Part shown: one piece after another, positions 25,878 to 37,690 of the stretch
Numbering within the stretch: the first letter of the stretch is position 1
Layout of the letters: every line of letters begins with the position of its first letter
Source: Caprimulgus europaeus
Lineage: Eukaryota; Chordata; Aves; Caprimulgiformes; Caprimulgidae
Reading direction: 5' to 3'
NCBI GenBank assembly: GCA_907165065.1
Contig: OU015528.1
Span: 40,725,515 to 40,789,514 of the forward strand
Length of the DNA: 64,000 nucleotides
The notes under the pieces: generated by a model
Databases searched by the model: none
Seen by the model: the letters and a program-made list of their open reading frames with translations, nothing else
What the model was told of the DNA's origin: nothing
Position numbers and translations under genes: made by a program

Positions 25878-26490
25878 TGTTCCTTGACAGATTTAACTCT
25901 ATGTGGGTCTTGGCTTTCCTAATACCATTTCTGCACAATTGGACAACATCTCTGCATTACCCCTGAGTCATCTGCCTGTGCTTCCAGCTCTTGTACACTT
26001 CCTTTTTATGTTTGAGTTTAGCTGGAAGATCTTTTCTCAACTATGCAGACCTCCTGCTCCTTTTGTTTGATTTCTTTCTCTTCCAGATGCTCAAACTCTT
26101 GAGCTTGGAGGGCAAGGCACTTGAGTATTAATAAGTTGTCTTGGAACTCTCGTCTCTCCAGGACAGTCTCCCATGAGGTTCTTTCAAGCAATCACTGAAG
26201 AGACTAAAGGCTGCTCTTCTGAAGTCCATTGTTGTGATCCTGACTTTAGCCCTGCTCCTACAATGAACAATCCTGGACTCCTTTCACGATCACTGCAGCC
26301 AAAACTGCCCTGACCTTCACAAGCTAAACAGTCCTTTGTTTGTAAGCATGAGATCCAGAAAAATCTGTCTCCTTGTTGCTGCCTCAGTTACCTGTGTTAG
26401 GAAGTTGCCTTAAGTACAGTCCTAAGATCTTTTGAGGTGCTCATGCCCTGGTGTGTTGTCCCTCTGGCTAACAACAGCACTGATAGGCGC

Positions 26491-28084
26491 TTTTGGCTAA
26501 AATGAGAATTTTAACATTGACAGGTGATATGGTTTTGATTCTCAGGCAGTACCTTTCAGTGGATGAAAAGAAGGGTAGATACTATGGCTAGATGATTCCC
26601 GTAAAATCTTGATGTTGAAGACATGCAAGAATGGTGGAACAAGACTGTCATGTTACAGAGTGTATCATGCATGCCTGTAATTTTTTTTACAGGCTGATAT
26701 AAAGTATATATGATAATTTTTTAATTTTTTAAAATTTAGTTTTCTGCCAGAAGTGCTGAAAACAGTAAAAAATATTTTACTGAGTGACTCATGCTGCCTG
26801 AACAAAATTTTAATTAATTATATTTTAATGTTACAATCAAAGCATTAAACTGTCAAAATTATGGTTAATAGAGTTGCATTCTAACAAAGAAATAAAGCTC
26901 TATAAGAGAAAATAATTTTGTTCATCATTACTATGACAGTGGTATGATAAGAGTACTGCATGATCAAATGTTTTGTAATAAGAGAAATATACAGAAAATA
27001 TATTTTATGGAAATAGAGATAAATCACATATTTTCAAAAATTCATAGTTATAGCAGTGATGACCTTCTTAATATTGCCACTGCAATAAAAAGGAGGAACA
27101 AATATCTGCATTAAGGTAATACAAAGACTACTTGCTAACCAAAATATCAAATTTTAGGATCTAACTGAAATATGAAGTAATTATTCCAAGAAAATAAAAA
27201 TATTTAACATATTTAAAACTTCTATTTTTTGTTTCACCATAAAAACAAAAAACATTTAGCTTTAGGTTGACCTGATTGTTTCCACAATTGTTTCATTCAG
27301 CCAACGAACCAAAAAAACAATTAATTGCATAGGCTTGCTTTCATGGTTCTTTTCTTACTTGACTGGTCTCAGGGAGAGTAAACAGCATAATGGTCCCAAG
27401 AGTAACCTACTATCAAACCCAAACAAAAGTTCTCAAACTAAATACATTAACACATTGAGAGAATGCTTACTTCAGACTGTTACCTTCTGAAGGTAGTTGT
27501 TTATGTGTATGTGATAGAATAACATGGATCGCCTGTAATTCTTTTTTTTTTTCATTACTACTAGACACTTCAAAAGGTCAAATGCAAATCAAATTATATT
27601 CCATCCCTAGTTTAGAGAAATAATGTGGACTATATTTCCAGAACTTTAACCAAGTATCCACGCAATTTATTTGTTGTCCTGAAGAAGAATGGAGGCATAG
27701 AGGTGAGATCTGAAGTATTTTATCATTTAGATCTAAAAGATTTTGCTCAGGTTGGAAATGTGGCTTCAAATTTGTGCAAGATATACTTGACGATTAATTA
27801 ACTGTTACACAAGTAGAAGAAGTACATCTCTGATGCATCTTGGCTTACTCTTTAGTTTGTGCTTTGGTGTCAGTCGTCTTGCTGTGAGGGGCTTTGGAGC
27901 AGATTGCATACTCAGACACACACACAAAGGCACTCTCTTTAAATTCTAATTTACTCAACGCATACATCATTTAACCTTAGTTTACTTAATAATAAAGGTA
28001 AAACTTTTTCATTTTACTGATGAGTCTGCAGTAATAAAATGTAGTGAACGGCAATTTTTTTTTTTTTTTTCCTCTACAGAGAGA
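26491..28084. other. Unique AT-rich noncoding DNA, no gene seen
   Basis: No recognised exon or repeat apart from T-rich runs near 27541-27551 and 28057-28070. Small open frames are uninformative. Confidence 0.5.
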
Positions 28085-28252
28085 TACATACAGGAGGAAT
28101 TTCTTCCTAATATCTAATATAAACCTACCCTCTTCCAGTTTGAACCATTACCCCTTCTTCTATTACTACCGGCCCTTATAAAATGTCCCTCCCCAGCTTT
28201 CTTGCAGTTCTTCAGGAACTGGAAGGCAGCTATAAGGTCTCCCTGAAGCCTT
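28085..28252 (-). mobile_element. Short CR1 fragment, both ends missing
   Basis: Reverse-strand CR1 of about 165 bp from the ORF2 C-terminal region, recognisable from GGAATTTCTTCCTAATATC, TATAAGGTCTCCCTGAAGCC and the spacing between them. Neither the 3' tail nor the upstream RT is present. A T-run lies immediately to the left. Confidence 0.75.
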
Positions 28253-28484
28253 CAAAGTAGAAGTATTGCTTATACAATCATTAGTAAAGTTAAGGAGAAA
28301 AAAAAAAGAAAAGTTGTTAAATTTGCGGTAAAAAAGTCCAATTCAAATATGTATTTCCACTTTGTCAGAAAATTGAGATTTGAACAAGACCTAATAAACT
28401 AGAACTTACCAACCATGAGGGAGATATTGTTACGTTGCTATGATTAGTAAGCACATGAAAAATTTGTAGAATAAACTTTATATT
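28253..28484. other. Unique AT-rich spacer
   Basis: Short noncoding interval between the CR1 fragment and the LTR, with nothing recognised. Confidence 0.5.
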
Positions 28485-29135
28485 TGTCTTGTTTTTTAGC
28501 TGGAAGAAAGCTGGGTTTCTTTTTAGTAGCTAGAATAGTGCTGCATTTTGCTTTCAGCCTGGGATTTGTTATGAAATAAAGACTGATAACATACCAGTGT
28601 TTTTGTTTTTGTCACTGGAAGTGAAGGACTTCGTGTTTTGTTAGGCTACAAGTGCAAGAGTTAAGTGGGTAAGGAATATTTGAATTAATAAACTAAATTG
28701 GCATTTGGGTATGCCAATGGGATATTCCATATCAAATCACATCATGTCCAGTATATTAGTGAGGGTCTCTTCCTCTTTTGCTCTCTCTGGCTTTCGTTCG
28801 GGCTCTCACTCTCCCAGGACTGCAGTTTCAGTTTGGGATTGTCACTCCTCCTGGATCGTTATCTGGGAAAGGGATGGGGTTGGTCAGCAGGTGGTGAGCA
28901 ATTGCACTGTGTATCACTCATTTGCATATTTTGTTACTGTTATTATCAATACAATTTTAAAATTAGTATTACTTTAACTTTTCCTTTATTTCTATTATTA
29001 AATTTTTCTTATCTCAACCTACAAGTCTCCTTACCCTTGTCCCAATCCTCTCCCCTATCCTCTGGGGGTGAGGAGGAAGTGGATGAATGGCTGTGTTGGA
29101 TGTTAACCAAGGGCTAGCCCAGTGAAATTATCACA
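28485..29135 (+). mobile_element. Solo LTR, family 2, + copy
   Basis: About 651 bp, starting TGTCTTGTTTTTTAGCTGG and ending ATTATCACA. It is the inverted partner of the copy at 22879-23567. The octamer ATTTGCAT is kept at 28920-28927. An AATAAA lies near 28687. The TATAAAA seen in the other copy has decayed here. The flanking 5-mers (ATATT and AATTT) match at only three of five positions, so no clear target duplication remains. The 139- and 90-codon frames inside it are chance openings in LTR sequence. Confidence 0.72.
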
Positions 29136-29754
29136 AATTTTGAAGAACCATAAAGAAGAGCGCAAAGACTTTGTGCTGTGCGAAGTTTAACAACAAACTG
29201 TATAGCCATTTTTCTCAAGAACAAGAAAAGAGTAACTGCTTTGGCCTTAGCAGAACATTACAATTAAATAATAATTTAAGATAATTTTTACTTCTTCCTA
29301 GAGCACACTGCTAAATCAAACCAGTGGATTTTTCTCCATATGAAATACATGTAAACAGCTACTCCAGTAGTGAAGCGGGTCAAAGATACAACCAACTATT
29401 TATGTCTAGCTAAACTCTTCAAACGTAGTGCATACTTAGCATATCACTTTCTGATATCTCAGGGTCCTGACTTCATTTCTATGCAATTGACCTCTATCTG
29501 AAGAAAGTCATACAGTAAGATTTTTCATGAGTATTTAGCTATAATTTGAGCCATGGAAGACACTTGACAATATCACAGCAACACATATATCAACCACTGT
29601 AATCATAGCTGAGAGAGACCAATAAACAGGGATTTTTTCTGGTTTGCTCTAAAAAACAAACAGAAAAAACCCCAACAACAACCCTGCCAAACCCAAACTT
29701 ACATTTATGAACACACCTCTCATTTCCTGACAAAGATATAAACATTTGAAATCA

Positions 29755-29756
<2 letters not shown>
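29136..29756. other. Unique noncoding spacer
   Basis: No recognised gene or repeat between LTR family 2 and the TA microsatellite. Confidence 0.5.
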
Positions 29757-29796
<40 letters not shown>

Positions 29797-29835
29797 TATA
29801 TATGCATGAATAAAAACTGACACATAAATATATAT
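29757..29835. repeat. (TA)n/(CA)n microsatellite
   Basis: About 16 TA units (about 29758-29789), then a short CA run, more TA, and AAATATATATATGG abutting the truncated CR1 at 29836. The length is likely polymorphic. Confidence 0.9.
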
Positions 29836-30891
29836 ATGGATGGCTGCACTCAAAGAGTTGTGGTCAACAGGTCAGTGTCCAAGTGGAGACTGGTAACCAG
29901 TGATGTCCCTCAGGGGTCAGTACTGGGGCCAGTGTTGTTCAATATCTTTGTCCGTGACATGGACAGGGGGATTGAGTGCACCCTCAGCAAGTTTGCTGAT
30001 GACACCAAGCTGAGTGGTGCGGTTGACACACTGGAGGGACGGGATGCCATCCAGAGGGACCTTGACAGGCTTGAGAGGTGGGCCTGTGCTAACCTCGTGA
30101 AGTTCAACAAGGCCAAATGCAAGGTCCTGTATCTGGGTCGGGGCAATCCCAAGAACAAATAGAGACTGGGTGCAGAATGGGTTGAGACCAGCTCTGAAGA
30201 GAAGGACTTAGGAGTGGTGGTGGACGAGAAGCTCAACATGAGCCGGCAATGTGTGCTTGCAGCCCAGAAGGCCAACTGTGTCCTGGGCTGCATGAAGAGA
30301 AGCGTGGCCAGCAGGTCAAAGGAGGTGATCCTCTCCCTTTACTCTGTTCTTATAAGGCCCCTCTTGGAGTGCTGTGTCCAGTTCTGGAGCCCTCAACGCA
30401 AGAAAGACATGGACCTGTTAGAACAAGTCCAGAGAAGGGCCACGAGGATGATCTGAGGGCTGGAGCACCTCTCCTGTGAGGACAGGCTGAGAGAGTTGGG
30501 GCTGCTCAGCCTGGAGAAAAGAAGGCTTCAAGGAGATCTTATAGCCACCTTCCAATAACTGAAGGGGGCCCACAAGATGCTGGGGAGAAACTTTTTACAA
30601 GGGCAGGTAGTGATAGAACAAGAGATAATGGCTTTAAGCTGAAAGAGGGTAGGTTTAGATTAGATATTAGGAAGAATATCTCTTCACTGTGAGGGTGGTG
30701 AGACACTGGAACAGGTTGCCTAGAGTCATTGTGGATGCCTCCTCCCTGGAAGTGATTAAGGCCAGGGTGGATGAGGCTTTGAGCAACCTGGTCCAGTGAA
30801 AGGTGTCCCTGGTCATGGCAGGGGAGTTGGAAGTAGACGATCTCTAAGGTCTCTTCCAATCCTAACCATTCTCTGATTCTATGATTCAAAG
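29836..30891 (+). mobile_element. CR1 LINE, 5'-truncated, moderately decayed
   Basis: Starts within RT (GCTGCACTCAAAGAG, the RVVVN motif) directly after the TA microsatellite. The catalytic FADD box is at 29992-30003, preceded by [17 protein letters not shown]. One frame runs through but carries stops at 30160-30162 (TAG), at about 30454-30456 (TGA after TRMI) and near 30556 (TAA after ATFQ), and the tail end is frameshifted. The 3' end is CTGATTCTATGATTC at about 30891. It is followed directly by a second, different CR1 tail. Confidence 0.93.
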
Positions 30892-31028
30892 AAGCATTTG
30901 GACAACACTCTCAGACAGGTCTGAGATGGTCTGAATCTTGGGATTGTCCTATGCTAGGACAAGAGGAGGACTCAATGATCCTTGTGGATCCCTTCCAACT
31001 CACAACATTCTATGATTCTATGATTTCT
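30892..31028 (+). mobile_element. Second CR1 3' tail, older subfamily
   Basis: Begins CATTTGGACAACACTCTCAGACAGG and ends with two ATTCTATG units near 31005-31024. The sequence GGACTCAATGATCCTTGTGG is a typical CR1 3' UTR of a subfamily different from the upstream copy. The head-to-tail join suggests that the upstream copy inserted into this older element. Confidence 0.85.
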
Positions 31029-33635
31029 GCCAGAGTAAAATTTTATTTTATGTCTCAGCTAATCAAGTAGGTCAACATTTGCTACTGCTTGTTGTCCTTC
31101 CTTCCTACATTATTTTTCTATTTGCATGCTCCTAAACCATTCTTTGAAGCGACTCTGGCACTCATCAGGACTCATTGATCTGATTAAACCCAACAGGCTC
31201 GGAAAAAAAAAAAACAAACCTTTTTCAGGTTACTTTTTGATCACGTTAACAAACTCAGTCAGTGGAGGGTCAGAAGCTCCCCAGAACAAGGGTCACAAGA
31301 AAAGGACCAGAAGAGAAGACAGAGCAGGGAGTAAAACTTTCATATCCATAATCTATCATATTGACAAGGGGGATATAATTTTATCCTGAATCTCTTCTTC
31401 AAAGTTGTTTCACTCTCTGTAAAACAATTAAATCTCTGTTCAAAGAAAGAGAACGACTATTGCTACTGTTTATAGTACTTGCTCAATAACTATTCCTTGT
31501 GGAATACATATTTCATTTAGATTAATAGGTAATTTTATTTTTGTGTGACTTTTCATATTTACCATTCATTGGCCCTATTAATTCTCAAACTAGTATGTCC
31601 TCTGACCGATACAAAATTGCCACCTGAGTTTGTGTCCAATACCCTCCTAGATATCTCCTTAACTTCCTCAATAGATGCCTCCCTTTTCCTGGTCCTCACT
31701 TCCTATCCCCTTTCTGATTTCCCATGCAAATTTCTATGGTTTCACTGTCTGTACAAAAAATTTATGAAGGACAGCTTATTTTAGAAGCAGGGTTCATGAA
31801 GTTTCAGGGAAAAAAAAAAAAAAAATATTCTGAAAAAAGAATCATCCTGAATGGGATATACAGTCAACTTTCCCACCTCTGTGCTACTTATAGATATTCA
31901 AAACTCAATACTTACTTCCTGAAGTCTTAAAGGACCTCTGACATAAAAAAAAAAACCCTCTTTGATGAAATGCGTGGGCTCAGATTATCAGATTTAAATA
32001 TGCATTAGTTTTATAATCTCTGGACTTCTAAACCCTAAATTAAATATTTGACTTTTTTGAGGAAAATAAAAAAGTCTAGACAGTCCAATATGCAATAGTC
32101 TGATTATGAAGTAACTCAAGCAACCTATGCTTCAAGAGTAATCCATAGAGTTTACTCCTCAGTAAAGCCTGCAAAAATTCTTTCTCACAACAACAAAATT
32201 GTAAATGAGAAATGCTTTCCCCTAGAAGTCTTGTCTCCTGCAATGAGGGGGTTAAAGTGTAAGCCTTTAGTGATTATTTTTGTATTTTTACTCAAAAGGA
32301 AAACACTTATCACTCAGACTTAATTATATTACTTGAGCAGAGGAGGATAAAGTTCTATAGAGTAATGAGTGTATTTGGAGTGAGGTTGCCTGACAGCACT
32401 ATGAGAGGCTTCTAACATATTTAGCTTCAAAGAAATATATAAAGACAATTATGGCCTCTGTTTCATGTATTAAAGGGAAATATAACATTGACGGAAAGAA
32501 TAAATCTACGTGCAGAGAAAAAGGAAGGGAAAGAAATAGGCTACAGTGGATGTACAACGATTCTGACATGGGTAATGCAGGTAACTTACAGTGTATGACT
32601 TATCAGCATTACGCTGCTGTATGCCCATTACTGCAACTCACCATCCTTTCCCAGTGTTCATGGCCCTAGTGCTTGACATATCATGACATTATTTGTCAAG
32701 GATTTGTCTGAGGATTGAGAAAAAGGAACAGCATTGTTTTGTAAACTGTATACGGCAAGATAATTTTTTTGTTCTTTCTTTGCACAGCATCCAACAGACA
32801 AGGCCTCTTGCTTAGGAGTGTAGTTCATGGATGGTATGGTTATACAATAATAAATAAAAGGGGAATTGCTAATTTTGTGATTTTAATCTTCTATACTTTT
32901 TTCACTGGAGTAGGGAAGAAGAGATCTAAACCATAGAGACAAAGTTCCCATAAACCCCTTAGCTGAAAGTAAATTTGCAAAAAAACTGTATTAAAGTGTT
33001 TGGGTTTTATGGAAGCTTGATTTGGTGAGTTTCAAGAAAAGGTACTTCTCAGCTTCCTTGAAGGAGAATTTACAATATCAGGAGGCATAATCCTCATACA
33101 AAAAACCAATTGCTTATCTCTTTAAAGAAGAGATACTTCCTTCAAAATTTTAAGCCTTAATCCAATATTCAAAACCCTTTTATAAAAAGACATTTGGAAT
33201 ACGTGTGGGAATATTAATAAATTTGTTATAAAAATAATGTATTGGGTTTTATCTTGTCACCTGTTTTTATACAAATTCTAAAAAACACTGAAGTCTAATT
33301 TGGTAGATAAACCGTAAAAATAATTTTAATTAAGTGTTTACAGATTATGAAATCTTTAAAAATCCAAAATTATTACTTCATTGGCACTTATTGATTCAGT
33401 ATTTCCTAACTTGCAAAAGCTATAAAGAACACTATGGCTGTCTTTTTTTTCTTCCTGTTTATTAAAATGTCGGTATTTTATAAAATTTTATTTTGCAAAT
33501 AATTTTCACATTACAGATCAGGCAGTAAGTCAACAGCATAACTGATGAAGAAATTTTGGTGTTCCAAATTGCTGTTCAGGGCACAGTAAGCAGATAATGC
33601 TCTTGGATATAATAAAGGATCTATATTAAGAAAAA
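31029..33635. other. Unique AT-rich noncoding DNA, no gene seen
   Basis: No gene or transposon recognised. It contains poly(A)-type runs near 31202-31214, 31808-31825 and 31946-31955. The open frames here have no domain. Confidence 0.5.
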
Positions 33636-34407
33636 TGTGTTGGTTTGTGAGGATAGACCAAATAAAATAAAATAAATGCTGTACACAAAACTGAAACTAA
33701 TTCTCTAGGCAGAGTACCTCAGAAAGCAGCAGATATGAAGCAAAGATTCCTGCCCGTAAAGTTTTCCTATAGCAGAAAAGAGGGAAACCCTGGACTCCTG
33801 CCTGTAAAGTTTTCCCATATCAGGAGGTAGGGAAGCTTGACTCAGATTTGTTGATTCTCTTGGTTGGAAGAAGGTGTGCACAACACACGAGGTCCTTGGT
33901 CAGACAGAGACTTTTATTTCATAACTGGGCTTGTCAATATGTAGTTGGGTAGCAGAAATGCTTAATATTTACCATGCGTATGAGATGTAGGCTCTTCATT
34001 ACTTACTGGAATAAAGTAAAAGAGTGGAAGAGAAAGAGAGAGAGAAAAAGAGCGTACGACAGAGATCACTGGTCCAGGTTCCAGCGTTGGTCTAGCCAAA
34101 AGCAGAGTTCCCTGGTCTGTAGGAGTGCTCGTCCAGAAGTTGTTGTTGTTGTTCTTCTTTCTCCCACTTTCTGGCACTTACCTTCCCCTTTTATGTCCAC
34201 AGTTCTTGCGACTGTTTGAGACATTTCTTGGAAAGTCTCAGGGGATCTCCATCCCCTGTTCCCTTATCAAGTTTTGTCTCCTGCCATTATCTGCATCCTT
34301 GAGCAAGCAGTCCTTTGTTCCAGGGGTTTACGAGTTAGTCATGGTGCCAGAACTATTTTTTCATATTGTTTGTTTTTCCAGTTGGTCTCCTACATATGTG
34401 GATGGCA
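33636..34407 (-). mobile_element. LTR-like element on the minus strand
   Basis: The left end reads TGTGTTGGTTTGTGAGG, like an LTR terminus. On the minus strand there is a TATA-like ATAAAAGG at 34187-34194 and, 270 bp downstream, an AATAAA signal at 33913-33918 followed by a further 280 bp, which fits a U3-R-U5 layout. The U5 side holds an imperfect 48-bp direct repeat (units starting near 33749 and 33797, both CCTGCC.GTAAAGTTTTCC). Its right boundary is not clear (about 34394-34435) and no target duplication was found. No retroviral genes adjoin it. A purine-rich GA stretch (34022-34060) and a GTT run (34139-34153) lie within. It could instead be another type of repeat. Confidence 0.55.
33749..33844. 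repeat. Imperfect 48-bp tandem duplication inside LTR-like element
   Basis: Two units with period 48, starting at 33749 and 33797, share CCTGCC(C/T)GTAAAGTTTTCC followed by a similar CAG-purine segment. Enhancer-like duplications are common in retroviral LTRs, but here the unit lies downstream of the poly(A) signal. Confidence 0.75.
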
Positions 34408-36489
34408 ACTAAAGGAAACTTCACTATCAACAGGCTAGAATATTGGAAATGAAGGAAAGAGGAAGAGGGGTTTTTTTTAATGCTGTTGTATATTTTATAA
34501 CCATATTTAAAGAATAACAGAGAGAAGTTTTATCAAATGTACTATATTTGCTTCTATAAAATTCAGTCAGAAAAATTGCAAAGAATAATACCAAATACAG
34601 AATGAAAGTTTTAGATTATCATGTTACTCCTTTTGTCTTCCTCAGTGATACGGCACTGACAATGAAAGTACTTTCAGAACCTTAAGTAGTTTAAACATCA
34701 AGTAGTTTTCAAACAAGCTCCTAAGTCAAGTATATATGTTAACTATCTAGAACAATCTCCATGATACTGAATAATCTCCATTAAATGGTGAAGTTTTGTG
34801 AGAAGGGAACAAAGTTAATGTGCTGGCTTCAGAAATGTGCATCATAAAAAAGTATAAAATAAATTAAAGTTTGGGTTCACTGTAGAATAAGAAAACATCA
34901 TCATTATTAGCCACAAGAAAGAACCAGGAAGTTTACACCAGAATTATTATTTGTGACAATAATTTTAGATAATGCTCTCCTGGGAAACCATCCAGAGGGT
35001 ATATATTAAAGTGAACAGTCTGCCAGCACACTAAAAAGAGATAAAAACTGCAGCATTTAGTGCAATCCCCACCACGCCGCCCCCCTGAATATAGAAACAG
35101 TGTACCGCTGCAGGGAAGACAAAAGGTTGTGATGAAAGGAGTAAAATGTAAAATGAGAAGAAACATTGTCACTATACAAAATTGAAAATACCCTCCTCCA
35201 ATTCTTTCTGTAAACAGAAGGACAGATAAGTTTGGTAAAAAAACCCAAACAAGATGGAGAATTGAATGTATGTATTACCTTTCAAAAGCTGCCTCTATAG
35301 CACAGTAGTAATTAGGCAACTGAAATTAAAGGTCTGTATCTACTTCTTCAGACAGACACTGTTATCTGTCAGCAGCTTTTATAATGGAAGTTATATTGAA
35401 GTAAGTATATTTCACTAATTTGTAGAATTTGTACCTGTACCATAGGAGAAATTATACTGATTAAAAAATAAAATTCAGAATAGCTAATAATTTACTGCTA
35501 TAACAGTCACTGAAGTTTAAGGAAAGATATTAAGACTTTATAAGGAAAGTCTCATATTTGTGAATATTTGTGGCTGAGAACTGAACACATTTTATGAAAC
35601 CAGGAATTCAGGAAACTCCATCAGCAAAAAGTAAAATCACAATGATCTTTCTTTTTAGACTACTTTTAGTAAAAGTTAAATAAATTTAGTTAGGTAGATA
35701 AGAATCTTCTTGATACACTTACCTGGTGTCCTCCTTTTGCTGCCTGCTGTACCTAAATGTGGTGCCTGGTACTTCCCTCTCCTGCTGAGATATGACATAT
35801 TGCTTTGAAATACTGTAATTTATTATAAACTTAGTTAATATTTCATTGTACTCTTCTGTAAACACATGCATTCTTTAAAAAAACTATGTAGATGCCTCCT
35901 GTAACTTTTCCCCATGGTTATATATTCAGTCTCACAAAAGATTTGGTAGGGATTCTGTGAGGAATTTTATTACCTTTCCCAGATAGAAGAAATTTGTTTA
36001 AGTAAGAGCTGACATTTCAAATAAAGTCTTTGTAGTACCTACCACTCTCATGAGGGATTTTCTGCCCTATCATACTGGATTATTTACAGAAAACATCTTT
36101 ATAAAAAAAAGCATGAAGGACTCCAAAGAGCTGGATGGCAACCAGATGTTATATAAGAAAAAAGAGGGCTCAGAGAATAATATCTTAATCAGTGTAACTA
36201 TGATAGTACTGGAAAGATACTGCAATAGGTTCCTACTGTCTGATGCTTTTCAATTTTCCAGGAGACCAGCTATCCTTTCAAAAAGAATATTCAGATGATT
36301 GACATGGTATGTTGTAAATAAACTCACACTACCTGTTTTAATAATCTCATTATGTTTTAGGGTCAAATGGATTAATTGTTTAATTAAAAATTATCTTGAA
36401 AAATACTGACATAGGCAATCCAGAGTGAAGGGTTAATATACTTGAAATAAGGATTAGTATACTCAGAAACAATATAGTACTTAAATAGC
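34408..36489. other. Unique AT-rich noncoding DNA, no gene seen
   Basis: No exon or repeat family recognised. The 82-codon frame at 36050-36298 has no recognisable domain. Confidence 0.5.
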
Positions 36490-36932
36490 TCGTTTGGAAA
36501 CATGGAGCTACTGGAGAAAGTCCAGCAAAGGACCATGAAGATGATTAAGACACTGAAGCACCTCTCCTATTAAAAAAGGCTGAGAGATCTGGGACAGTTC
36601 GGTGTGGAGAAGAAAAGGCTCCAGGGGATATATAAACAGTTGAAGGGAAGATGCATTGAGGATGGAGCCAGGCTCCTTTAAGCTGAAACACAGGAGGTTC
36701 CTTCTGAACATCAGGAAACATTTTATTTTACTATGATGGTGACCGAGCCCCGGCACAGGTTGCCCAGAGAGGTTGTATGCTTTCCTGCCTTGGAGCTATT
36801 CAAAACCATTTGGGCACGGTCCTGGGCAACCAACTCTAGGTGATCTTGTTTGACCTGAGAGGTTGGACCAGATGACCTTCAGAGGTGACTTCTACCCTCA
36901 AACATTCCATGATTCTGTAATTCTATGATTGA
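36490..36932 (+). mobile_element. CR1 LINE fragment, 3' end
   Basis: Begins GGAAACATGGAGCTACTGGAG (ORF2 C-terminal region, peptide ELLEKVQQRTMKMIK) and ends with CCATGATTCTGTAATTCTATGATTG. The frame is broken, including a TAA after the CACCTCTCCTAT segment. The 3' UTR with GGTTGGACCAGATGACCTTC is typical of CR1. 5'-truncated and decayed. Confidence 0.92.
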
Positions 36933-37493
36933 TGATATTAGCAACTAAATATGTATTTCACCTTCTTTAGCATAATTTACAACAGTATGCTGTAACTTCT
37001 GAAGTTCACCAAAGCATTACTTGATTATATCATTACAAAATACACCACTACTCTTGTATATCCTAATTCTCATAGTTCCCTAATATTTCAGTTCACAGTT
37101 TAGTCTACTGCTAATCTGATCTAAAATTGTATGGATGGATAAGATTAATAGTACATGGCTCTTGAATCATTTCACAGTTTGGGAAACTGAAGTACAGTTG
37201 GATTTGATGGATATGGTTGTGATCACAGGGGATCAACAGCAGGGATAGAATAAACGACTAGTTAATTAACTTCCAGACATGAGCTGTATTTAGACTAAAA
37301 TGCTGTTTGACAATTCTGCTCATTCCTTAGATTTCTTTTGACTCTCTCCCTCTACTTCATTACTTGAAAACCAATGAAAGACCAAAAGCTATCAGTAACA
37401 CTAAGCTGAAGAGTGGGTGCATATTTATAAAATATATACTTTCAGGAAGACAACTGATTAATATAATTCTTAGAATCATCAGAACTAGGCATA
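36933..37493. other. Unique noncoding spacer
   Basis: About 560 bp with no recognised feature between two CR1 fragments of opposite orientation. Confidence 0.5.
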
Positions 37494-37690
37494 ACAGAAT
37501 CACAGAAGGTTGAGGTTGGAAGGGACCTCAGGAGGTCACCTGGTCCAACGTCCCTGCTCAAGGAGGGACACCTAGAGACAGTTGCTTACAAGGATTTCCA
37601 GACAGCTTTTGAATATTTCCAAGGAGGAAGATTTCACAACTTCTCTTGGCAACCTGTTCCAGTGCTCAGCCACCTTCACAGTAAATAAGG
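37494..37690 (-). mobile_element. CR1 LINE 3' fragment
   Basis: Reverse-strand CR1 tail of about 195 bp: AACAGAATCACAGAAGG, then GGTTGGAAGGGACCTCAGGAGG, then the C-terminal ORF2 region (GCAACCTGTTCCAGTGCTCAG). Homology stops at about 37690, just where the C-terminal peptide would continue. Confidence 0.9.

Larger units (their letters stand above)
24254..26490 (-). mobile_element. Old, long CR1 LINE, interrupted by an LTR piece
   Basis: About 2.2 kb of reverse-strand CR1. The 3' end is at about 24254 (AGAATCACACAATCATTGAGGTTGG). Reading leftwards the element passes through the ORF2 C-terminus and RT region (24254 to about 25660) and then resumes with the endonuclease/RT linker and endonuclease region (about 25878-26490), recognisable from TGTTGTCCCTCTGG and TGAGATCCAGAAAAATC. 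The reading frame is heavily broken. A segment of CR1 is missing at the junction, where a piece of LTR family 2 lies at 25697-25877. The divergence suggests it is the oldest LINE in the window and so a host for later insertions. Confidence 0.85.

Noticed and set aside
28698..29117. 139-codon + frame with hydrophobic segments
   Set aside because: Lies within LTR family 2. The hydrophobic look comes from T-rich sequence, and the homologous copy at 22879-23567 does not keep the frame.
22879..29135. Idea that the two family 2 LTRs bound one provirus
   Set aside because: They are in opposite orientation and enclose CR1, not retroviral genes. A provirus has LTRs in direct orientation.
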